A stretch of 64,000 bases of DNA, from the NCBI GenBank assembly GCA_031271345.1, contig JAISVX010000001.1, positions 62,001 through 126,000 of the forward strand, in the 5' to 3' direction. The notes beneath the pieces were generated by a model, which had not been told where the DNA came from, did not search any database, and saw only the letters and a program-made list of their open reading frames with translations. Both the position numbers and the translations under genes were made by a program. This document shows positions 1 to 8,373 of the stretch, one piece after another; position 1 is the first letter of the stretch; the number at the start of each line of letters is the position of its first letter. Source of the stretch: Lactobacillaceae bacterium (lineage in GTDB: Bacteria; Pseudomonadota; Alphaproteobacteria; RF32; CAG-239).

Positions 1-1368
1 GAAGAAAAAATCATAAATCTTCTGGAAAAACACAAAACATCCGATAAAAAATTTATAACCGACATACTTGCAAAGTGTCAGGATATAAATCATCAGGGCT
101 TAAGCCTTGAAGAAACCGCGGCTCTTTTACAAAATACCGACCCTGAAACGGAACAACGGATTTTTAAGACCGCCAAAGAAATAAAAAAAAGAATCTACGG
201 AAACAGGATAGTTCTTTTCGCGCCTTTATACGTGTCAAACGCATGCGTAAACAACTGCACGTACTGCGGGTTTAGAATTGATAATAAAAAGCTCGTCCGC
301 AAAACCTTAAACAAAGAAGAAATAAATAAAGAAACAAAAACACTTACCGAAATGGGGCATAAACGCCTATTGATGGTTTATGGAGAGTTCGACTACGATA
401 TGGGCTGGGTTGCCGATACTATTCAAGAAGCTTACGGCGTTAAATCGGAGCCGAGCGGAGAAATAAGAAGAATAAACGTAAACATGGCCCCTCTTTCAAT
501 GGAAAATTTCAAAGCTATAAAAACCGCAAATATTGGAACATATCAATGTTTTCAGGAAACCTATAGTACAAAAACATATAAAGAAGTTCATCCAAGCGGA
601 CCAAAAGCCGATTTTTCCTGGCGTTTATACGCAATGCACAGAGCTATGGAAGCTGGCATTGATGACGTCGGCATGGGCGTTTTATACGGCTTGTCAAATT
701 ATAAGTTTGACACCTTAGGTCTTTTAATGCACTGCCAGCAGTTAGAAAAAGATATGGGCGTCGGTCCTCACACAATTTCTTTTCCAAGAATCGAAGAAGC
801 TATGGGGTCGGAAATGTCTTATAACCCGCCGCATAAAATTAGCGATAACGAGCTGAGAAGAATAATCGCCATAAGCAGGCTTGCCGTTCCATATACGGGG
901 ATGATTTTGTCAACGCGCGAAAGCGCGGAGCTTCGCAAGGAGCTTTTAGAATACGGAATCTCACAAATCTCGGCGGCATCAAGAGTTTATCCCGGGTCTT
1001 ATAACGCCGCGAAAGTTAATCAGAATGACACGCAGCAGTTTACCGTTCACGATCCACGCTCATTAGACGATGTTATTTATGATATGGTCACCACCCTTAA
1101 TTACATACCTTCTTTCTGCACAGGATGCTACCGCAAGGGCAGAACCGGCGACCATTTTATGGGCTTGGCAAAAACTAACTTTATGAGCAGCTTCTGCACT
1201 CCAAACGGCATACTGACCTTTGCCGAATATTTAAGAGATTATGCTTCGCCTAAAACTAAAGAGGCAGGCAAAAAGCTTATCGACAAGCTCATGAAAGACG
1301 GCAGAAACAAACTATTTGAAGACAGCTTATGCAAAGTTCAAACAGGGGAAAGCGATGTTTACTTATAA
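1..1368 (+). CDS. hydG: HydG, [FeFe]-hydrogenase maturase (tyrosine lyase), 5' end missing
   Basis: A radical SAM enzyme that cleaves tyrosine to make the CO and cyanide ligands of the [FeFe]-hydrogenase H-cluster. The frame is open from base 1, so the start lies outside the window; 455 residues are visible against a usual length near 470, so little is missing. The radical SAM cysteines CX3CX2C (CVNNCTYC) fall at codons 82-89. The C-terminal auxiliary cluster motif is also present: CTGC, then 22 residues, then Cys. A GTG at 232 could be mistaken for a start, but conserved HydG sequence runs upstream of it (the motif LFAPLYVSNAC crosses it). The gene overlaps hydE by 14 bases, which points to translational coupling. 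Confidence 0.96.
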   Translation, partial: EEKIINLLEKHKTSDKKFITDILAKCQDINHQGLSLEETAALLQNTDPETEQRIFKTAKEIKKRIYGNRIVLFAPLYVSNACVNNCTYCGFRIDNKKLVRKTLNKEEINKETKTLTEMGHKRLLMVYGEFDYDMGWVADTIQEAYGVKSEPSGEIRRINVNMAPLSMENFKAIKTANIGTYQCFQETYSTKTYKEVHPSGPKADFSWRLYAMHRAMEAGIDDVGMGVLYGLSNYKFDTLGLLMHCQQLEKDMGVGPHTISFPRIEEAMGSEMSYNPPHKISDNELRRIIAISRLAVPYTGMILSTRESAELRKELLEYGISQISAASRVYPGSYNAAKVNQNDTQQFTVHDPRSLDDVIYDMVTTLNYIPSFCTGCYRKGRTGDHFMGLAKTNFMSSFCTPNGILTFAEYLRDYASPKTKEAGKKLIDKLMKDGRNKLFEDSLCKVQTGESDVYL

Positions 1369-2380
1369 AGAAACCGTCGATTTGCTAAACGGCGCCGACG
1401 ATGTCTGGCTTTACCAGACCGCCAACCAGAAAAAAGAAGAGGCGTATGGGAAAGAAGTATATCTGCGAGCTATCATTGAGCCATGGAATTTATGCAAAAA
1501 CAGCTGCCTTTACTGCGGACTGAGAAGAGAAAACACATCACTGACAAGATTTGCGCTTGATTTTGACGATATATATCAGGCCGGTCTCGGCATTGTCGAA
1601 CATGGAATCACCAGCTTGGTCCTGCAGGCGGGAGAGATTATAGACAACGACAAAGTAAAACTCGTCACGCGTTTAATTAAAGAACTAAAAAAAGCGACGC
1701 ATGCCGATATAACTTTGTCTTTCGGCGAACATCCAGATTATGTTTACGAAGAGTGGAAAGATGCCGGCGCTGACAGGTATCTGTTAAAAATTGAAACTCT
1801 TAACGAAACGGTTTTCAAAAATGCCAGACCAGGAAGTTCAATGCCGCGTAGAATTGACAGAATAAAAAAACTTATCGAGCTTGGTTATCAGGCAGGTTCC
1901 GGATTTATTGCGGGAATGCCCGGCTATACGAATGAAATGCTGGCACAGGACATCTTAAAACTAAAAGATATGGGCATACACATGTTTTCGCTGTCGCCTT
2001 TTATCAACACCAAGGATACTCCATGGGCGGATGAACCGCGGTCATATTCGGATTTAGTTCACAGAGCCTGCGCAATTTATCGGATTTTAGACCCAAAAGT
2101 AAACATCCCGGTTACGTCCGCCATGGAAAGCTTGCACCCAGGTTCAAAGGCAGAGGGACTAAAACGAGGATGCAATGTTTTAATGCACTCTTTCACTCCT
2201 GCTTCCGTCAGGAAACACTACAGGATATACGATGGCAAAAACACTGTCGGAGACGAAGCGGAAAACAGAATTCAAGCGGTAAAAGATATGGTGTCCGGCA
2301 TTGGGTTATACATAAACAAGGGCGAACCTGGAAGGTCAAAAAAGGAAATTTGCAATGGAAAATACGCCAAAATCTCTTAG
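1355..2380 (+). CDS. hydE: HydE, [FeFe]-hydrogenase H-cluster radical SAM maturase
   Basis: Radical SAM protein of the BioB/HydE type that works with HydG and HydF to build the 2Fe subcluster of [FeFe] hydrogenase. With this start it has 341 residues, typical for HydE, and the CX3CX2C cysteines are C47, C51 and C54 (CKNSCLYC). The ATG at 1355 is chosen because AGGGGAA lies just upstream; a longer frame from 1316 has no such site and would overlap hydG by over 50 bases. The downstream hydF start lies 26 bases inside this gene. The hydG-hydE-hydF order supports the call. Confidence 0.96.
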   Translation: MFTYKETVDLLNGADDVWLYQTANQKKEEAYGKEVYLRAIIEPWNLCKNSCLYCGLRRENTSLTRFALDFDDIYQAGLGIVEHGITSLVLQAGEIIDNDKVKLVTRLIKELKKATHADITLSFGEHPDYVYEEWKDAGADRYLLKIETLNETVFKNARPGSSMPRRIDRIKKLIELGYQAGSGFIAGMPGYTNEMLAQDILKLKDMGIHMFSLSPFINTKDTPWADEPRSYSDLVHRACAIYRILDPKVNIPVTSAMESLHPGSKAEGLKRGCNVLMHSFTPASVRKHYRIYDGKNTVGDEAENRIQAVKDMVSGIGLYINKGEPGRSKKEICNGKYAKIS

Positions 2381-3500
2381 AAAATCAATCGCATTAGCCG
2401 GCAAGGTTAACGCGGGAAAATCTTCTCTGTTAAATGCCATAATCGGGCAAGATTTGGCAATTGTATCCGATGCTCCTGGAACGACAAACGACGCCGTGGG
2501 AAAAGCTTTTGAGCTGGCTGGGCTTGGACCCGTAACTTTCTATGATACCGCCGGTTTTGAAGATGAAACATCTTTAGCGCCAATGCGAATCGAAGCGGCA
2601 AAAAAAACTATTGAAAACGCCGACCTTGTTTTGGTTGTCGTTGCCGATAATAAGCTGGGCTTATGGGAGGAAGATTTTATAAAAACCATAAAATCTCCGT
2701 TTATAATTGTTTACAGCAAAGCCGACATTTATCATCACCCCGAGGGCGTTTCAACCATAACAGGGCAAGGTATTGAGGAGCTTAAAAATAAGATAGTCGA
2801 AAAATTGGCTGATGAGAAAGAAGCAAAAATATTGGACGGACTGGTAAATAGCAAAGACAAAGTTCTTCTAATCGCTCCGATTGATAAATCCGCTCCTAAA
2901 GGAAGACTTATCCTGCCGCAGGTACAGATTCTAAGAGAGCTTTTAGACATTAATGCCCTGCCCACGATTGTTCAGCCTGAAGAAGTAAAAGACGCCGTTA
3001 AAGACACAACGTTTTCTCTGGCTATTACCGACTCAAGAGTGGTAAAAGAAGTTGCGGAAATGCTGCCTAAGAAACAAAAACTAACGACCTTTTCCATTCT
3101 TTTCGGCAGATTAAAAGGCGATTTTGCCGAATATGCAAAAGGCGCGGCAAAAATTGACAACCTTAAAGACGGCGATAAAATTCTTATTGCCGAAGCTTGT
3201 TCCCATACAACGGAAGAAGACGACATCGCCAGAACCATCCTGCCAAAGCTGCTTAGGGCTTATGCTAAAAAAGACCTTGTTTTTAATATATGCAGCGGCA
3301 AAGATTTTCCAAAAGATTTAGAAAGCTATGCTCTTATTCTTCACTGCGGCTCATGTATGTTAACGGTAAAAGAAACGATGGTTCGCATTGAAAAATGCAA
3401 GAGCTTAAATGTTCCAATAACCAATTATGGTCTTACTATTTCTAAATGTCAGGGTGTCTTTGACAGAGTAATTGAACCAATAACAGGAAAAAAACAATGA
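2355..3500 (+). CDS. hydF: HydF, [FeFe]-hydrogenase maturation GTPase/scaffold
   Basis: GTPase and iron-sulfur scaffold that carries the 2Fe precursor and loads it into apo-hydrogenase. The P-loop GKVNAGKSS is at residues 16-24, followed by the switch region DAPGTTND, DTAG and the guanine-specificity motif YSKAD. The C-terminal cluster ligands are visible as C282-x-H284 and C331/C334 (CGSC). At 381 residues it is near the family norm. AAAGGAAA precedes the ATG, which lies inside the end of hydE. The ATGA at 3497 joins it to the next gene. All three maturases are here, but no catalytic hydrogenase subunit is in the window. Confidence 0.96.
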   Translation: MENTPKSLRKSIALAGKVNAGKSSLLNAIIGQDLAIVSDAPGTTNDAVGKAFELAGLGPVTFYDTAGFEDETSLAPMRIEAAKKTIENADLVLVVVADNKLGLWEEDFIKTIKSPFIIVYSKADIYHHPEGVSTITGQGIEELKNKIVEKLADEKEAKILDGLVNSKDKVLLIAPIDKSAPKGRLILPQVQILRELLDINALPTIVQPEEVKDAVKDTTFSLAITDSRVVKEVAEMLPKKQKLTTFSILFGRLKGDFAEYAKGAAKIDNLKDGDKILIAEACSHTTEEDDIARTILPKLLRAYAKKDLVFNICSGKDFPKDLESYALILHCGSCMLTVKETMVRIEKCKSLNVPITNYGLTISKCQGVFDRVIEPITGKKQ

Positions 3501-4399
3501 AATCTTCTTCGCTGACCCAAAGCTATATATATGTATTTATATCCGCCGTTTTGTTCGGGTTTTTGGTTTTTGGCGGCGGAATGATGGGTAAATACGGTTT
3601 TTCCCTAATTGAGGTTTTGATTATCCCCAATACGGTAATTTTCTTTTTCTTATTATGGTTTGTCAGAAAAGACTTAAAAAGCTTTTTTAGAGTCCCTTTA
3701 TGGATTTCTATTTTTTATCCTATAAACTGCATATTGGAACAAATCGGACAGCTTGCACCGCTGTTTGTCGGCGTATCGGTTTCATTAGTAGTGTTTCTTT
3801 TATATACCCAGCCGATTTGGACAATTTTAATAAGCTCGACATTTTTAAAACAAAAATTTACAAAAACCGAGGCAGTCGTTACCGTATCCGTAATCACGGG
3901 CTTAGTAATTCTGCTGGCTCCATGGCGCGAGATGACATATTCCGTTTTAGGCGTAATATTGGCTCTTATCGGCGGACTGTGTATGTCCGGGTGGGTGATT
4001 ATCGGCGCGTATTATACAAGAAATAATATTAAACCCGTTACAACGACATTTTTTACAAATCTTTATACTTCCCTGCCCTTTATTCTGGCTTATCCATTTT
4101 TGCTGAAACTTGCTCCAGCTCCAGAAATCTCAGGTTTTTCTTTTGACAGGTCCATAGTTATGATGATTTGCGTTATAATATATTCGCTTACGGTTTTTGT
4201 CGCGGCGCCGATGTTTTTTTATAAAGGCTCAAGAAAAGTCAACGACATTCATTTAGGGCTGATATTGTTAATTGAACCCGTTGTCGGAGTTGCTCTGGAT
4301 GTTGTTTTCCTTGGAACGACCTTTACCTGGAACATCGCCGCGGGAGGAGCATTGATTTTATTTGCAAATATGTGTTTAATATTAAAAACAACAAAATAG
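3497..4399 (+). CDS. EamA/DMT-family transporter, first copy
   Basis: An inner-membrane permease of 300 residues with about ten hydrophobic segments, in the drug/metabolite transporter (EamA) pattern. Its start overlaps the hydF stop as ATGA, so it is translated with the maturase operon. It is clearly paralogous to the next gene: both share FGGGMMGKYGFSL near the N-terminus, LxxKFTK in the middle, and LGLILLxEPVVG and FTWNIA near the C-terminus. The substrate cannot be read from sequence. The position suggests a metabolite tied to fermentation, but that is inference only. Confidence 0.85.
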   Translation: MKSSSLTQSYIYVFISAVLFGFLVFGGGMMGKYGFSLIEVLIIPNTVIFFFLLWFVRKDLKSFFRVPLWISIFYPINCILEQIGQLAPLFVGVSVSLVVFLLYTQPIWTILISSTFLKQKFTKTEAVVTVSVITGLVILLAPWREMTYSVLGVILALIGGLCMSGWVIIGAYYTRNNIKPVTTTFFTNLYTSLPFILAYPFLLKLAPAPEISGFSFDRSIVMMICVIIYSLTVFVAAPMFFYKGSRKVNDIHLGLILLIEPVVGVALDVVFLGTTFTWNIAAGGALILFANMCLILKTTK

Positions 4400-4413
4400 G
4401 AAAGAAGAACCTG

Positions 4414-5325
4414 ATGAAAAACAGTTCTATACTAACAAACTATATATACATCACGCTTTCGGGAATACTCTTTGGAATGCTTATATTCGGCGGCGGAATG
4501 ATGGGCAAATACGGCTTTTCTTTGCTTGAAGTGATTATTATTCCCGCTTTAATGGTTGTTGTAATGCTGTTCTGGTTTGTCAGAAAAGAAATTAAAAGCT
4601 TTTATTCCGTTCCTCTCTGGGTAAGCATTTTTTATTTCGCATTTAACGTTATCGGGCATTTTAGCCAGTATGCACCGCTGTTTTTAGGAGTGTCCGTATC
4701 TCTCACATTGTTTTTACTATACTCGCAGCCGCTATGGACCATTATCATAAGCACAGCTTTCTTAAAAGAAAAGTTTACAAAGCAAGACGCCGTAGTTACC
4801 GCCGCGATAGTTTTGGGACTGGTTTTTCTTTTGTCTCCATGGGAAAAAATGACCTACTCCGTTTTAGGAATTATATTTGGATTGATTGCGGGTATAGAAA
4901 TGTCCGTATGGATACTGTTTTCCTCCAACTATTCCAAAAAAGACATCAGCCCTTTAACCACAACATTTTTTGTAAACTTATATGCCTCGCTGCCGTTTAT
5001 TTTAGCCTATCCATTGATTGTTATGTTGTTTCCAAACCCGGAAATATCGGCGCTGTCATTCAATAAGCCGCCGCTGGTTATGTTTTATGTCTTTATTTTT
5101 GCCGTTGTAATATGTATCGGCGCAAGACTTCTTTTTTGTAAAGCCGCGCAAAAAGTAAATAATATTCACCTGGGGCTTATTCTTTTGCTGGAACCAGTTG
5201 TCGGAACATCTTTAGACGTTATATTTTTAGGAACTCCTTTTACTTGGAACATTGCCTTCGGCGGGCTTCTAATTTTACTCGCAAACGCGGGATTAATCAT
5301 AAAAAACAGCAGAGGTGCGGAATGA
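4414..5325 (+). CDS. EamA/DMT-family transporter, second copy
   Basis: The second of two adjacent DMT permeases, 303 residues with the ATG at 4414 behind AGGAAAG. A longer frame from 4372 lies inside the previous gene and lacks a ribosome-binding site. It keeps the features of its neighbour (GGGMMGKYGFSLLEV, KEKFTK, a C-terminal LEPVVGTSLDV), so the pair arose by tandem duplication and then diverged throughout. The last codons overlap the glucokinase ATG (ATGA at 5322). Two related half-length permeases could form a heterodimer, as some DMT pairs do, but each here is full length. Confidence 0.84.
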   Translation: MKNSSILTNYIYITLSGILFGMLIFGGGMMGKYGFSLLEVIIIPALMVVVMLFWFVRKEIKSFYSVPLWVSIFYFAFNVIGHFSQYAPLFLGVSVSLTLFLLYSQPLWTIIISTAFLKEKFTKQDAVVTAAIVLGLVFLLSPWEKMTYSVLGIIFGLIAGIEMSVWILFSSNYSKKDISPLTTTFFVNLYASLPFILAYPLIVMLFPNPEISALSFNKPPLVMFYVFIFAVVICIGARLLFCKAAQKVNNIHLGLILLLEPVVGTSLDVIFLGTPFTWNIAFGGLLILLANAGLIIKNSRGAE

Positions 5326-6251
5326 GATTGATTGGCGATATAGGCGGAACAAATGTCAGGTTCGCTTTTGTCGATGACAAGGGTAAGATTTCTGAAACTA
5401 AAAAGTTTTTGAAATCAGATTTTGAAAATATAACAAAAGCTGTTATTACCTACAAAAGCATGATTAGCAAAAATATAACCGAAGCGGTTATTGCGGTTAA
5501 TACTCCAGTAATTGACAACAAGCCGCATGCGGGAAGCAATGACTGGGGATATAAAACCGCGACTCTGGAGCGGGACACGGGAATAGCTAAAATTGTCTTT
5601 ATCAATGATTTGCTTGCCCATGCTTCGGCAATTCCCCATCTGACAGACGACCATATTGAAAAAATCTACGGCGGGAAAAAAGACAAAGAAGGCTCGGTTG
5701 TTATTATCGGTCCGGGAACGGGGCTTGGCATATCTTACGGATGTTATAATAAAGACACAACCAAAATGGACTATTTCCCATCCGAAGGCGGAGCAGAGCT
5801 TGCAGCGGCGGCAGATTTGAAACAACAGGAAATTATTAAAAAAATGCTCAAATACCAGCCTTATGTGAGATGGGAAGAGCTGACATCGGGAAAAGGCATA
5901 AGCAATTTATACGAAGCGCTTTACGATGATAAAAAAACTACGGAAGAGATTATGTCAGATTTTGGAAAAGGCTCGGAAAAGTCTAGAGAGGTGTTCGGCA
6001 TTTTCTGCGAGTTTTTAGGAATTTTGGCGCGCAACTTCGCCGCAACATTTCTTTCAACCGGGGGAATATACATAATCGGCGGAATCCTAAACAGAGAAGA
6101 GAATTTAGAGTTTTTCAAAAAATCCAGATTTATTGATTACTATAGCTTCACATTCTCAAACAACAAATCGGTCTTTATCAAAGATTATCCTATTTATGTC
6201 ATTACCCACGACAACTCCGCTCTTGTGGGTGCGGCAAATTTTGAAATATAA
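5322..6251 (+). CDS. glk: Glucokinase (Glk family)
   Basis: Phosphorylates glucose with ATP at the entry to glycolysis. The N-terminal phosphate-binding motif GDIGGTNVRFAF starts at residue 4. It is followed by NDLLAHASAI (glucose-binding Asn/Asp), the adenosine motif GPGTGLGISYG, and EGGAEL. At 309 residues it fits the bacterial Glk family rather than ROK kinases, whose CXCGXXGCXE motif is absent. The ATG at 5322 overlaps the stop of the upstream permease and is preceded by GAGGTGCGG. Its place at the end of a hydrogenase-maturation operon is unusual and may couple sugar input with hydrogen-producing fermentation (inference). Confidence 0.9.
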   Translation: MRLIGDIGGTNVRFAFVDDKGKISETKKFLKSDFENITKAVITYKSMISKNITEAVIAVNTPVIDNKPHAGSNDWGYKTATLERDTGIAKIVFINDLLAHASAIPHLTDDHIEKIYGGKKDKEGSVVIIGPGTGLGISYGCYNKDTTKMDYFPSEGGAELAAAADLKQQEIIKKMLKYQPYVRWEELTSGKGISNLYEALYDDKKTTEEIMSDFGKGSEKSREVFGIFCEFLGILARNFAATFLSTGGIYIIGGILNREENLEFFKKSRFIDYYSFTFSNNKSVFIKDYPIYVITHDNSALVGAANFEI

Positions 6252-6265
6252 GTAAAGGAAAACAC

Positions 6266-6724
6266 ATGAAAAAAATATTTATCGCTTTTTTAATAACAAT
6301 TTTCAGCTCGGCTTTTGCCCTTGCGGCAGAACCGATTGCCGGAACATGGAAAACCATTGACGACGAGACCGGCGAAGCTAAAAGCCTCGTTCAAATATAT
6401 GAAAACAACGGAAACGTTTATGGAAGAGTCGTTCGTCTGTTTAAAAATGAAACCGCAACAGCCAAAGGAGTAAAAGGTTCGCCAAAAATTGTCGGACTTG
6501 ATATTCTCTGGAACCTAAAAGATACTGGAGATAAATTTACCGGGGGGAAAATCTTAGACCCGAAAAAAGGCAAAGTATATAATTCCGAAGCATGGCTTGA
6601 AAATAAAAATACCCTAATCGTGCGGGGAAAAATCGGACCTTTTGGAAGAAACCAGAAATGGATAAGAGAAGAAAGCGCAAAGAACGATATTGAGCTTATT
6701 CCGTTAATTCCCGAATTAGACTAA
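6266..6724 (+). CDS. DUF2147 exported protein
   Basis: A 152-residue exported protein with a clear signal peptide of about 20 residues ending AFALA-A. The mature part begins with PIAGTWKTIDDETGEAKS and continues with NVYGRVVRLF, the pattern of the DUF2147 lipocalin-like family, common in Alphaproteobacteria and Bacteroidetes. Its function is not known; the family fold suggests ligand binding in the periplasm. It lies 14 bases after glk behind AAAGGAAA and ends at a strong terminator, so it is the last gene of the hydG operon. Confidence 0.85.
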   Translation: MKKIFIAFLITIFSSAFALAAEPIAGTWKTIDDETGEAKSLVQIYENNGNVYGRVVRLFKNETATAKGVKGSPKIVGLDILWNLKDTGDKFTGGKILDPKKGKVYNSEAWLENKNTLIVRGKIGPFGRNQKWIREESAKNDIELIPLIPELD

Positions 6725-6740
6725 TAAATAAAAACCATAT

Positions 6741-6780
6741 ATCATCTCCAGTTCTTACAGGATTGGAGATGATGTTATTT
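6741..6780 (+). terminator. Bidirectional hairpin terminator
   Basis: A perfect 10-bp stem, ATCATCTCCA at 6741-6750 with TGGAGATGAT at 6764-6773, followed by a T-rich stretch on the plus strand. On the minus strand it is followed by GGTTTTTATTTATT. It lies between two convergent genes and can serve both. Confidence 0.8.
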
Positions 6781-7158
6781 TAGCTTTTCCAGACTTTGTC
6801 CGCCGTTCATAAGCTCATCATAAGCAAACTTGTAAACAGGTATCTTATTGTTTTTGCAATATTCGATTTCTTTTAAAATCCCCGCTGATTTTTCCCAACC
6901 GTCAAGCATTAGTAAAATCAGTCCTTGTGATTTATCCAGCATTGTCAGGCTGAAGGGCATTAAAAACTCTTTTTTTTCTTCCGAGGTCCAGTCCCCCGAG
7001 ACATTGACTATTACATTATTATGAATCGTTGGAGAATATGTTTTTACACCATTTCTAAGCAAATGAGCCGCCGCTTTGCATGTTTGCTCGAACCTTGTAT
7101 TTTTTTCTTCCTCCGTGCCATTGTATGGGTTTGCTAAAAAGTAATACCCCCGCTCCAT
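6775..7158 (-). CDS. DUF1937 family protein (deoxyribosyltransferase-like)
   Basis: A 127-residue protein starting MERGYYFLANPY, with AAHLLRNGVKTYSPTIHN and a late Asp/Glu-rich segment (LMLDGWEKSAGILKEIEYC). This pattern fits DUF1937, a small family related in fold to nucleoside 2-deoxyribosyltransferases. The DGWEKSxGxxxE segment corresponds to the usual nucleotide-handling loop of that fold. Its role is unknown; nucleotide turnover is plausible. GAGGAG lies just upstream of the ATG. It stands alone, convergent with the hyd operon. Confidence 0.7.
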   Translation of the reverse strand: MERGYYFLANPYNGTEEEKNTRFEQTCKAAAHLLRNGVKTYSPTIHNNVIVNVSGDWTSEEKKEFLMPFSLTMLDKSQGLILLMLDGWEKSAGILKEIEYCKNNKIPVYKFAYDELMNGGQSLEKLK

Positions 7159-7290
7159 TTCTGTTCTCCTCTTCTTTTAACTTGAGTTTCTCTGCGTTTT
7201 TTGATATTCTATATGGGTACAATATTATAACAACATACTATAAAATTGTAAATTATTTGCTCACGGAATGTAAACTTAATCTTTTAAAAT

Positions 7291-7980
7291 ATGAAGAAAA
7301 TTGTTTTTGTCGCTGCTATTGCAGTTGCCGTATCCGCCATTATTATCCTCGCAGTAAACAAGAAAAACGAACACGTGAAATTCGACATTGAAGCTTACAC
7401 CAAAGATCTGGTTAAGGTCACTGTTTCGGCTGAAGTTTCGTTTCCTCTTTTTGCTGATAAAGCAATGTCCCGCTCTTCTTTGGAAGAACAGGTGGATTTG
7501 ATGAAAATCATTTTTGCCGGCTCTACTATGGTCACCCTTACCCAGAATCGATGCATTGATTTGGATGTTGAGGAACTTAAGGAAAAGATTGCCGAAGAAT
7601 TTCATGCCAGATATGAATTCAAATCTAAGCTGAAAATTCACAATCTTGAAGTTGAGCTTCCCGAGGCTTTTCAAAAAGCCGTCGAGGAAGCCAAGGGAGT
7701 GTTCAGAACCGACTTCCGCACTATGTATTCCAAGGATCATGCTCCTTTTGAATTCGGTGTGGATTTTATCACAAGAGACAAGAAAGTCTCTGGTAACGAG
7801 AAGGCTGCAATACCCCACTTGGTTACAAGAATTCTCTCAGATTACACATATCAGGAGATTTTTGAAGACTATGAGTGGAGCGGAAAATTACATGATGAAC
7901 TGGGATTGCTGCTTCGTGAAAGGGGCATTATAGTAACCTCTGTCCACGTCAAAGAAATAGACGGCGTGGAGTTGAGGTAA
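7291..7980 (+). CDS. Membrane-anchored protein with SPFH/band 7-like halves
   Basis: A 229-residue protein with one N-terminal membrane anchor (about residues 4-22) and a soluble part that I do not firmly recognise. It appears to hold two similar halves: a predicted beta region, a helix, then a strand such as KLKIHNLEVELPEAFQKAV (first half) or GIIVTSVHVKEIDGVEL (second half). These resemble the end of SPFH/prohibitin domains. No good ribosome-binding site precedes the ATG. Codon choice leans more to GTT, GCT and AAG than the neighbours, which may mark transfer. A strong terminator follows. Function unknown. Confidence 0.6.
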   Translation: MKKIVFVAAIAVAVSAIIILAVNKKNEHVKFDIEAYTKDLVKVTVSAEVSFPLFADKAMSRSSLEEQVDLMKIIFAGSTMVTLTQNRCIDLDVEELKEKIAEEFHARYEFKSKLKIHNLEVELPEAFQKAVEEAKGVFRTDFRTMYSKDHAPFEFGVDFITRDKKVSGNEKAAIPHLVTRILSDYTYQEIFEDYEWSGKLHDELGLLLRERGIIVTSVHVKEIDGVELR

Positions 7981-7998
7981 GCCTTTTAACTGCGAAAT

Positions 7999-8037
7999 TG
8001 GGGTGTTGTTTAGCAATAAACGACACCCCAGCTTTTT
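7999..8037 (+). terminator. Rho-independent terminator
   Basis: Stem of 14 bp (TGGGGTGTTGTTTA at 7999-8012 with TAAACGACACCCCA at 8017-8030, one G-T pair), then CTTTTTT after a single G. It ends the SPFH-like gene. Confidence 0.85.
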
Positions 8038-8052
8038 TATATATTAAACAAA

Positions 8053-8373
8053 TTAAAAATTTTCCATCTCAATTTCAAAAGCATCCCATCCGTGTTTTTC
8101 CATTTTTACTTTTCTGTCACGAGTGAATGAAACCTTTTCATCTTTCAAAAGCTTATATTGCATTTCATGCCAAAGTTTTGGCAAAGAACCGTCTTTAAAG
8201 ACAACTCTGTGCCACGGCGTTGTTTCGGGGTCTGGAAGATTGTGGAGCGCGTAGCCGACAGCGCGCGATGCCATAGAGTTTCCGGCAAGCCGCGCTATCT
8301 GACCATAATTCATCACCATACCCAAAGGTATGCGCTTAACTATATCATATACTTTTTGATTGAAGGTCTTCAT
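8053..8373 (-). CDS. Alkyltransferase-like protein (ATL, MGMT family)
   Basis: A 106-residue DNA-binding protein of the O6-alkylguanine transferase family. The reactive cysteine of MGMT (PCHRV) is replaced by tryptophan: P53-W54-H55-R56-V57. Such ATL proteins bind O6-alkylguanine without repairing it and pass the lesion to nucleotide-excision repair. The helix-turn-helix region VMNYGQIARLAG...SRAVGYALHNLP is intact. The ATG at 8373 is preferred over a TTG one codon upstream. The gene overlaps the end of the ABC permease gene by 29 bases, so it is probably the last gene of that operon. Confidence 0.88.
   Translation of the reverse strand: MKTFNQKVYDIVKRIPLGMVMNYGQIARLAGNSMASRAVGYALHNLPDPETTPWHRVVFKDGSLPKLWHEMQYKLLKDEKVSFTRDRKVKMEKHGWDAFEIEMENF

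Noticed and set aside
232-234. GTG at 232 as hydG start
   Set aside because: Conserved HydG residues continue upstream of it in an open frame to base 1.
1316-1355. Longer hydE start at 1316
   Set aside because: It overlaps hydG by more than 50 bases and has no ribosome-binding site; the ATG at 1355 has AGGGGAA.
5244-5322. Extended glucokinase N-terminus
   Set aside because: The extra 26 residues lie inside the permease gene and are not Glk-like; MRLIGDIGGTN starts at 5322.
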